Of a DNA stretch of 64,000 nucleotides, positions 46,284 to 53,056 are shown piece by piece (position 1 is the stretch's first letter; each line of letters starts with the position of its first letter). The DNA comes from JAHRAW01 sp965243285 (lineage in GTDB: Bacteria; Pseudomonadota; Gammaproteobacteria; Arenicellales; Poriferihabitantaceae): assembly GCA_965243285.1 (NCBI GenBank), contig OZ251537.1, forward strand, positions 930,001 to 994,000, in the 5' to 3' direction. The notes beneath the pieces were generated by a model. The model had not been told where the DNA came from. It did not search any database and saw only the letters and a list, made by a program, of their open reading frames with translations. Both the position numbers and the translations under genes were made by a program.

Positions 46284-47615
46284 ATGACCGATTCCATCGC
46301 CAGCAGTGAAACCATCCTCGTCATCGGTGGCGGCATCAGCGGTATGACTACGGCGTTAGAGGCGGCGGAATGCGGCAAGGAGGTGATTCTCATCGAGCGC
46401 AACCCGGCGCTCGGCGGGCGGGTGGCGCAGTTGCATCAATATTTCCCCAAAATGTGCCGCCCGAGTTGCGGGCAAGAGATCAATCAGCGTCGCATTAAAT
46501 CCTGTAAGGGCCTGCGCGTCATCACCATGGCGCGTATCGAAACCCTGCGCGGCGGCGCCGGCGATTACACCGCCACGGTAAAAATCGCGCCGCGGTTTGT
46601 CACCGAAAACTGCACCGCCTGCGGCGATTGCGGGCGCGCCGTGAGCGCCGAGATTGACGACCCGCACAACTACGGCATGCGCAAAATCCGTGCCGCGTAT
46701 TTGCCGCACAACATGGCTTACCCGCAGCGCTATGTGTTGGATCCATCCATAGTCGGCGGCGCGCAGGGCGATGAGGGCGAAAAAGCCAAAGCCGCATGCC
46801 GCTACGATGCTATCGACCTCGACATGCGCGAACAGACGCTGCAGATTCGCTGCGGCGCGGTGGTGTTCGCCACCGGCTGGCGGCCTTATGACGCCGCCAA
46901 AATCGACCCCTATGGTTATTCTCGGTATGCCAATGTGATCACCAGCATGGAATTCGAGCGCATGTTGGACCCCACCGGTCCCACCGGCGGCAAATTACTG
47001 CGCCCCTCGGATGGCAAAGCGGCCAAGGACATCGCCTTCATCCAATGCGCCGGCTCGCGCGATAAAAATCACCTGGCGCATTGCTCGCGCATCTGCTGCA
47101 TGGCATCGCTGAAGCAAACCCAATATGTGAGCGAAATGTACGGCGATGACGCGGGCGCGAAATCCACCATCTACTATATCGACATCCGCACCATCGACCG
47201 CTTCGAAGATTTCGAGCGCCGCGTGCGCCAGGATAAAAGCGTGCATTTCATCAAATCCAAAGTCGCTAATATCGCCCAAGACCCGGCCACGCAAAATCCG
47301 GTGCTGCACGGCGTCGATACCCACGGCTACCAGCGTTACGCCAACGCCCATGATTTGGCGGTGTTAGCGGTGGGCATGCAGCCGAGCGTGAATGTCGCCG
47401 CCATCATCGCCGAGGATGCGCGCGGCGGCGTCGGCGTCGATGCCAGTGGTTTTATCGAGGTGGAGCCGGCCGATGGCATGGGCGATAGCGAGCAGGGCGT
47501 GTTCGGCGCCGGCTGCGCCAGCAATGCGTTGGATGTCAATCGCTCGGTGCAAGGCGCCACGGCGGCGGCGTTACGCGCCATTTCGGTGGTGAATCGGGTG
47601 TCGCGGGCGGGTTAG
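46284..47615 (+). CDS. qmoA: QmoA-like (HdrA family) flavoprotein of the quinone-interacting oxidoreductase complex
   Basis: 443 residues from MTDSIASSETILVIGGGISGM. The FAD-binding GGGISG motif is followed by NPALGGRVAQLHQYFPKMCRPSCGQEIN and NCTACGDC. SAEIDDPHNYGMRKIRAAYL, VVFATGWRPYD, FIQCAGSRD, HCSRICCMASLKQ are typical of QmoA/HdrA. In sulfur bacteria Qmo links AprAB to the quinone pool. The frame extends upstream to 46203, but the family starts at the chosen ATG. A small ORF and 351 bp separate it from qmoB. Confidence 0.88.
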   Translation: MTDSIASSETILVIGGGISGMTTALEAAECGKEVILIERNPALGGRVAQLHQYFPKMCRPSCGQEINQRRIKSCKGLRVITMARIETLRGGAGDYTATVKIAPRFVTENCTACGDCGRAVSAEIDDPHNYGMRKIRAAYLPHNMAYPQRYVLDPSIVGGAQGDEGEKAKAACRYDAIDLDMREQTLQIRCGAVVFATGWRPYDAAKIDPYGYSRYANVITSMEFERMLDPTGPTGGKLLRPSDGKAAKDIAFIQCAGSRDKNHLAHCSRICCMASLKQTQYVSEMYGDDAGAKSTIYYIDIRTIDRFEDFERRVRQDKSVHFIKSKVANIAQDPATQNPVLHGVDTHGYQRYANAHDLAVLAVGMQPSVNVAAIIAEDARGGVGVDASGFIEVEPADGMGDSEQGVFGAGCASNALDVNRSVQGATAAALRAISVVNRVSRAG

Positions 47616-47750
47616 GGGGTTTGTCGCTCGGTTTAATGGTGGTTTACGGACGAATGTGGCAAATTTTCGCGCCGGGTAGGGTCGATAATCGGCGCCACCT
47701 ACATGTACATATATATGTATGATTGATGCGGAATATGACGAGGGCGCGCC

Positions 47751-47936
47751 ATGAAACGAATCAAACTGATAAGCGGCGATGAGTATGATGCGCTTACCTC
47801 AGCGCGGAAGCACTGCCGCTTCGGTCTGGGTGTCGCAAAACGAATCAAACTTAAATACAACCGTCGCCTGCGCAAGGCGAATCGGCGCGCAACCGAGGGC
47901 ATGGAATTAGCAGCGCTTAGTGAAATTCACGGCTAA
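47751..47936 (+). CDS. Small basic protein, unknown
   Basis: 61 residues, MKRIKLISGDEYDALTSARKHCRFGLGVAKRIKLKYNRRL and following; highly basic and rich in Arg/Lys, like a small nucleic-acid-binding protein. Upstream is a palindromic AT stretch (TACATGTACATATATATGTA at 47699-47718). A stop precedes qmoB by 30 bp. I do not recognise it, and it may not be expressed. Confidence 0.4.
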   Translation: MKRIKLISGDEYDALTSARKHCRFGLGVAKRIKLKYNRRLRKANRRATEGMELAALSEIHG

Positions 47937-47966
47937 CGCCGGCGCACAAATTGATGAATAAACCGC

Positions 47967-50408
47967 ATGCTTGAAACCACACCCACCGCTGGCGAGGCGG
48001 CCAAACCGGCGCCCGACAAAATCGGCGCGTATTTATGCCAGGGCTGCGGCTTGGGCGAGCGGCTGGATATCGACCGCCTGGCGCAGTTGGCCACCGAAGG
48101 CGGCGCCGAAATCACCCGCCAGCACGCCTATCTGTGCAGCGCCGATGGCGTCGCGGCCATCCGCGACGACATCGAGCAGGGCGGGGTGACGCATGTGGTC
48201 ATCGGCGCTTGCTCGCGGCGCGCCAAAACCGAGGCCTTCGATTTCGAAGATGTCGCCGTGGCGCGCGCCAATCTGCGCGAAGGGGTGATTTGGAGCCAGC
48301 CAGATTCCGCCGAGCACGCCGCCGTCACCCAAGACATGGCGGACGACTACATCCGCATGGGCTGCGTCGAGGCGAAATTCATGCGCGCTCCGCAGCCGAG
48401 CGCGGAGCGCGGCGGCAATAAGCGCATTTTGGTGGTCGGCGGCGGCGTCAGCGGCCTTACCGCGGCATTAGCGAGCGCTGGCGCCGGGTACGAAGTGTTG
48501 CTGGTGGAAAAAAGCGCCGCATTGGGCGGCTGGGCGCGTTTCTTTCACCGCCGCATGCCGCGCCGTGAGCCGTATGCGCAGCCTGAACCCAACGACCTGG
48601 CGGCGCTCATCGCGCGGGTGGAAAAGGAGACCGGCATCACGGTGTTTTTGAAGGCCAAGGTGGCGCGCACCAGCGGCGCCCCGGGGCAGTTTACGGTGGA
48701 TATAGCCACCGCCAGCGGCGCCACCGGCGGCGACGCCGACGCTGCCACCATCGCCACCGAAAACATCGGCGCCATCGTCCAAGCCAGCGGATTTAGCCGC
48801 TACGATGCGGCCCAATTACCGGAATTCGCCTATGGCAAAACGCCGGATGTGGTGGATCAAACCGAATTGGAGGCCTTAGCGAGCGCCGCCGCGGCCGAAA
48901 ATGTCGCCATCGCGCGGCCCTCGGACGGCAGCGAAGTACGCAGCGTGGTGTTCGTGCAATGCGCCGGCCAGCGCTCGGAAAAACCTGGCCATCTGCCCTA
49001 TTGCTCGGGCTATTGCTGCGGCGTGAGCATCAAGCAAGCGATGTATTTCAAGGCGCAAAACCCGGCTATCGAGGTCAACATCATCTACACTGATTTGCGC
49101 GCCCCGGGCAATCTCGAAGATTTTTATCGCGCCGCCCAAGATATGGGCGTGGCGTTCACCAACGGCGTGGTCAGCGCCGTCGAGGTAGCGACCGGCGGGC
49201 TTGTGGTGCATTTCCACGACGCCATTTTGGACGAAGACGCCGCCGTGGCCGCGGATTTGGTGGTGCTTGCCACCGGGCAGGTGCCGAATTCCGGGGTGGA
49301 TATTTCAGCGCCGGCGGATGCGGTGGATTCCGCCAAACCCAGCGCAGATTCTGCGGAATCGGCGAAATCTGCCGCGGATTCAGCCAAATCTACCGCCGAT
49401 TCGGTGAAAAGCAGCGCAGATTCGGCCGATTCAGCCGATTCAACCAAAACTAGCGCCGATTCCCCAAATCCCCCCGCCGCGCGTGGCCAAGCCATGGTCT
49501 CCGTGGAGTCGATTCTCAACCTCGACTACCGCCAAGGCGCGGATATGCCGCATTTGAAGCACGGCTTCAGCGATTCCCACTTCATCTGCTTCCCCTATGA
49601 GAGCCGCCGCACCGGCATCTACGCCTGCGGGCCGGTGCGCCGCCCCATGGACATTCAGCAATCCATCGAGGACGCCACCGGCGCCGCCATGAAGGCGATT
49701 CAAGCGGTGGAGGGCGCCAGCATGGGGCGCGCCGCGCATCCGCGTTCGGGGGATTTGTCCTACCCCAGTTTCCGCCGCGAAGGCTGCACGCAGTGCAAAC
49801 GCTGCACCGTGGAATGCCCGTTCGGCGCCATCGATGAAGATGAAGCCGGCTACCCGGTGTTCAACGAATCCCGCTGCCGACGCTGCGGTACTTGCATGGG
49901 CGCGTGCCCGGTGCGGGTGATTTCCTTCGATAATTATTCGGTGGACACCGTCGGCCAGCAAATCAAAGCGGTCGACATGCCGGATGAATTCGACGAAAAA
50001 CCGCGCATTCTGGTGTTGGCATGCGAAAACGACGCCTACCCGGCGCTCGATATGGCGGCGCACAACCGCATCCCCTATAACGCCTTCGTGCGCGTGCTGC
50101 CGGTGCGGTGCTTGGGCTCGGTAAATCTCATCTGGGTGACCGATGCATTGAGCGCCGGCTTCGATGGCATTATGATGATGGGCTGCAAAAAAGGCGATGA
50201 CTACCAATGCCATTTCGTCACCGGCTCGGCCTTAGCCCATGAGCGCATGAGCAAAATAGACGACACCCTGAATCAACTCCAACTAGAACCCGAACGCGTG
50301 CAAACCTATGAGGTGGAAATCACCGACATCATGCGCGCCCCTCAACTCATCAACGACTACGCCGCCAAGATAGACGAAATCGGCATGAATCCGTTTAAGG
50401 GTTTTTGA
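47967..50408 (+). CDS. qmoB: QmoB-like (HdrA plus MvhD-type) subunit
   Basis: 813 residues. The N-terminal CQGCGLGERLDIDRLAQLA and VVIGACSRRAKTEAF segments fit HdrA, then FAD motif ILVVGGGVSGLTAALASAGAG, QCAGQRSEKPGHLPYCSGYCCG, two [4Fe-4S] motifs CTQCKRCTVECP and CRRCGTCMGACP (about 605-655), and a C-terminal MvhD-like domain (ILVLACENDAYPALDMA, VRVLPVRCLGSVNL, GIMMMGCKKGDDYQCHFVTG). A Ser/Ala/Asp-rich stretch of about 55 residues near 450-505 (repeated SADSAKS words) is inserted before the RGQAMVSVESILNLDYR segment. Confidence 0.9.
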   Translation: MLETTPTAGEAAKPAPDKIGAYLCQGCGLGERLDIDRLAQLATEGGAEITRQHAYLCSADGVAAIRDDIEQGGVTHVVIGACSRRAKTEAFDFEDVAVARANLREGVIWSQPDSAEHAAVTQDMADDYIRMGCVEAKFMRAPQPSAERGGNKRILVVGGGVSGLTAALASAGAGYEVLLVEKSAALGGWARFFHRRMPRREPYAQPEPNDLAALIARVEKETGITVFLKAKVARTSGAPGQFTVDIATASGATGGDADAATIATENIGAIVQASGFSRYDAAQLPEFAYGKTPDVVDQTELEALASAAAAENVAIARPSDGSEVRSVVFVQCAGQRSEKPGHLPYCSGYCCGVSIKQAMYFKAQNPAIEVNIIYTDLRAPGNLEDFYRAAQDMGVAFTNGVVSAVEVATGGLVVHFHDAILDEDAAVAADLVVLATGQVPNSGVDISAPADAVDSAKPSADSAESAKSAADSAKSTADSVKSSADSADSADSTKTSADSPNPPAARGQAMVSVESILNLDYRQGADMPHLKHGFSDSHFICFPYESRRTGIYACGPVRRPMDIQQSIEDATGAAMKAIQAVEGASMGRAAHPRSGDLSYPSFRREGCTQCKRCTVECPFGAIDEDEAGYPVFNESRCRRCGTCMGACPVRVISFDNYSVDTVGQQIKAVDMPDEFDEKPRILVLACENDAYPALDMAAHNRIPYNAFVRVLPVRCLGSVNLIWVTDALSAGFDGIMMMGCKKGDDYQCHFVTGSALAHERMSKIDDTLNQLQLEPERVQTYEVEITDIMRAPQLINDYAAKIDEIGMNPFKGF

Positions 50409-50519
50409 TGGTGAGGATCAAATCGCCAAGATTTGAATCGAACATCGAATCGAGTAGGCGTAAATTAACGCCTAAACAAAACAAATTGGCAATATCACAA
50501 TTTTCATAAAGCCGCCATT

Positions 50520-51155
50520 ATGAATCAAACCGCCAACATCGAAGCCGTCGAAAAATATCGCAATAATTTCTTGCGTGAGGTCGAAGCCCAGGTCGAGGAA
50601 GGCGAGTGGGTGAAGATGTGCATGCAGTGCGGGGTGTGTTCGGGCTCGTGTCCCTTAGGCAATGCGTGGGCGCATCCGCCGCAAGAATTGTTTATGATGA
50701 TTCGCGCCGGCAAGCGCGACGAAGTGCTGCGTTCGGAATCCATGTGGATGTGCACCTCGTGCTACAGTTGCATCACCCGTTGCCCGCGCGGGCTGCCGAT
50801 AACGCACATCATGCACGGCTTGGCAAATTACGCCAATCGATTAGGCTTGGCGCCGAAAATGAACCCCACCAAGCGCTTCGCCAAAATTTTCTGGGATAAC
50901 ATCAGCGTCACCGGGCGGGTTAATGAAACTCGGCTATCGCTAAAATTATACTTTATGGACGGTTTCATCAGCGGCGTAAAACGCGCTTACGCCATGCGCA
51001 ATGTCGGCTTAGGTATGTTGAGAACCGGGCGCTTGAATCCCTTTGCTTTAGTGCGCGCCGGCGGCATCGCGAGGCAAACTGAGCTGCAAAAAATGCTCGC
51101 CAAAGCCTACCAAATAGAAGACGCGCGCAAAGGTTTTGACAAGCCTCCGGCCTAG
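50520..51155 (+). CDS. hdrC: HdrC-like iron-sulfur subunit
   Basis: 211 residues. CMQCGVCSGSCPLG and CTSCYSCITRCPRG are two [4Fe-4S] motifs; the rest fits HdrC/QmoC N-terminal domains (MIRAGKRDEVLRSESMWMC). It lacks the membrane cytochrome b part of a full QmoC, so with the next gene it forms the QmoAB-HdrCB variant in which HdrC and HdrB replace QmoC. The membrane link to quinone is thus not obvious from this operon. Confidence 0.87.
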   Translation: MNQTANIEAVEKYRNNFLREVEAQVEEGEWVKMCMQCGVCSGSCPLGNAWAHPPQELFMMIRAGKRDEVLRSESMWMCTSCYSCITRCPRGLPITHIMHGLANYANRLGLAPKMNPTKRFAKIFWDNISVTGRVNETRLSLKLYFMDGFISGVKRAYAMRNVGLGMLRTGRLNPFALVRAGGIARQTELQKMLAKAYQIEDARKGFDKPPA

Positions 51156-51172
51156 TCGATCGCCCCGCTTTT

Positions 51173-51237
51173 ATGAGTATGATTTATGAGTATGATTTAT
51201 GAGTATGATTTATGAGTATGATTTATGAGTATGATTT
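51173..51237 (+). repeat. Tandem array of five 13-bp units
   Basis: ATGAGTATGATTT five times without change, in the 165-bp gap between hdrC and hdrB. Same unit length and copy number as the array at 16683-16747, with unrelated sequence. Confidence 0.9.
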
Positions 51238-51320
51238 TGTAACCATGATTTTGCGAACATCATCACCACACCCATCATCCCAACCATCAACGCGAACAAT
51301 AATCGCGCGAGGCTAACCCC

Positions 51321-52235
51321 ATGGCAAGAAAAGAATATTCGTTTTATCCCGGCTGCTCTTCGGAGCGCAAATCATCGGCCTCGAATTACATGGTGTCGGT
51401 GAACTCCATGTGCAAAACATTGGACATCAAACTCAACGAGATTCCGGATTGGAATTGTTGCGGCGCTTCCATCGGCTACGCCGACGGCGGCGAACTACCG
51501 CGCCATGTGATGAACGCGCGCAACATCGCCTTATCGCAGCAGCACAATCGCGGCCAAGACATCGTCGCCACCTGCGCCGCCTGCTGGTTGGGCGCCAAGG
51601 AATCGGTGGAGCGCCTGTCCAAATCCGAACAACTGTTGGCGGATACGCAAAACATCCTCGCTGAGGTCGGTTTGAAGGTGGACATAAACGAGCAAACCGC
51701 CAGCGGCGTGCGCCACATGGTGGAGGTGTTGATCGAAGATTTCGGCTATGACGAACTGGCGGCGCCGGTGAAAAAACCGTTGGAGGGCATCAAGGTGGCC
51801 GGCTATGTCGGCTGCCAGACCAATCGCCCGTTCGGCATCGATGGCGAATCCTTCGAAAACCCCAAATACCTCGACAAAATGGTCGAAGTCATGGGTGCCG
51901 AACCACTCGAAAAATACGAGCAAAAAGTAACCTGTTGCGGTGGCGCATTAGCCTTCTCCGAGCCCGAAAAAAGCCAAGCGCAAATCAAAGACATCGTCGA
52001 ATCCGCCTACGACCACAGCGCCGACATCATCGTAACCCCCTGCCCGGTGTGCCAGATGAATGTCGAGGTGTATCAAGACAACATCAACAAAACCTACGGC
52101 ACCAAATTCGCCATGCCGGTGGTCTATTACAGCCAACTCATGTCGGTAGCCTACGGCGACACCGCCAAACAAGCCGGCCTAGACGGCCAAGTCATCCGCG
52201 CCAAAAAACTAGAAGAAATCGCGCGGCGGAAGTAA
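51321..52235 (+). CDS. hdrB: HdrB-like CCG-domain subunit
   Basis: 304 residues. Two CCG motifs: WNCCGASIGYADGGELPRHV region and VTCCGGALAFSEPEKSQAQIKD, with CAACWLGAKES and PCPVCQMNVEVYQDNI supplying the other cysteines, as in HdrB, which holds noncubane [4Fe-4S] clusters. In the Qmo context it probably completes the electron path from AprAB or a disulfide-like carrier. The N-terminal MARKEYSFYPGCSSERKSSASNYM is typical. End of the operon; hicB follows. Confidence 0.88.
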   Translation: MARKEYSFYPGCSSERKSSASNYMVSVNSMCKTLDIKLNEIPDWNCCGASIGYADGGELPRHVMNARNIALSQQHNRGQDIVATCAACWLGAKESVERLSKSEQLLADTQNILAEVGLKVDINEQTASGVRHMVEVLIEDFGYDELAAPVKKPLEGIKVAGYVGCQTNRPFGIDGESFENPKYLDKMVEVMGAEPLEKYEQKVTCCGGALAFSEPEKSQAQIKDIVESAYDHSADIIVTPCPVCQMNVEVYQDNINKTYGTKFAMPVVYYSQLMSVAYGDTAKQAGLDGQVIRAKKLEEIARRK

Positions 52236-52313
52236 GACTGCGACAACAGAACGGTGCCGCATGTATGTTGATGCGCACCGTAAGATTCACCTACCAAAAT
52301 TGGAGGCATTACC

Positions 52314-52541
52314 ATGAACGAAGCACTAACCGCCGTATTTGAGAAATGCGAGTATGGATATATTGGCTATGTTAAAGAGTTGCCGGGCGCCAACACTCAA
52401 GGCAAAACGCTCACCGAAACAAGAGCCAATTTGCGCGAAGCCATCGAGATGGTGATTCAAGCGAACCGCGAACTTACGGAACAAGAAATAAAAAACCGAC
52501 CGCATGTAATCAAGGAGGAATTCGGCCGTATAGCAGTTTGA
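52314..52541 (+). CDS. HicB-like antitoxin
   Basis: 75 residues; YGYIGYVKELPGANTQGKTLTETRANLREAIEMVI is the HicB partial-RNaseH-fold segment. The stop TGA overlaps the next start (TTGA). With the HicA gene it is a type II toxin-antitoxin pair in the order antitoxin then toxin. Confidence 0.78.
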   Translation: MNEALTAVFEKCEYGYIGYVKELPGANTQGKTLTETRANLREAIEMVIQANRELTEQEIKNRPHVIKEEFGRIAV

Positions 52542-52732
52542 AAAGACGCGCCCTTATTGACTATATCGAGCAAAATGGTTGCAAATTTTTACGGGAAGGG
52601 GGCAAACACAGTATTTATAGAAACAAAAATAAAAAATACACCACCTCAATACCCCGACATGGAGAAATTGCCGACGATTTAGCCCGCAAGATATGCAAAG
52701 ACCTCGGGATAGAAAAATTCAGGCATCATTGA
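52538..52732 (+). CDS. hicA: HicA-like mRNA interferase toxin
   Basis: 64 residues starting at TTG (52538). ALIDYIEQNGCKFLREGGKHSIYRN is the HicA dsRBD-like fold, with the catalytic His in GGKHSIY. An ATG is not available, and AAGGAGG lies at 52512-52518, about 20 bp upstream, which is far; translation coupling to the antitoxin stop is more likely. Confidence 0.78.
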   Translation: MKRRALIDYIEQNGCKFLREGGKHSIYRNKNKKYTTSIPRHGEIADDLARKICKDLGIEKFRHH

Positions 52733-52751
52733 AACCAGCCAGGTGAATGTT

Positions 52752-52955
52752 ATGAAAATTAAAGTAGTGGTGCATGAAGCGGAAGAAGGTGGCTATTGGG
52801 CCGAAGTGCCTTCTATTCCTGGTTGCATGACCCAGGGCGATTCAACCGAAGAATTGTTCGAAAATATTGACCAGGCAATTGAAGGTTGTTTGTCGGTGGA
52901 GCTACAAGAAATTGTACTCTCCGGCAAAGATAAGGTTGTGGAAGTGTCGGTTTGA
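52752..52955 (+). CDS. Second HicB-like antitoxin
   Basis: 67 residues from MKIKVVVHEAEEGGYWAEVP; PSIPGCMTQGDSTEELFENIDQAIEGCLSVEL is the HicB signature. No HicA follows; a helicase gene follows instead. An ATG at 52743 is an alternative start. A decayed second copy lies at about 55890-56083. Confidence 0.72.
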   Translation: MKIKVVVHEAEEGGYWAEVPSIPGCMTQGDSTEELFENIDQAIEGCLSVELQEIVLSGKDKVVEVSV

Positions 52956-52983
52956 AGGCCATCATAAGAAAAGCGTCAATCAA

Positions 52984-53008
52984 CTGCAGATTTATGTATG
53001 TAATTCCC
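52984..53008 (+). repeat. Solo family A-like end
   Basis: CTGCAGATTTATGTATGTAA + TTCCC resembles the right (beta-type) end TGCAGATTTAGATATATAAATCCC. No element body is attached, so it may be a relic left after excision or deletion, or a chance match. Confidence 0.4.
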
Positions 53009-53056
53009 ATAAAAATGGCGCCGTGGTTTGCACGGCACAAACATTAAGGTATCACC

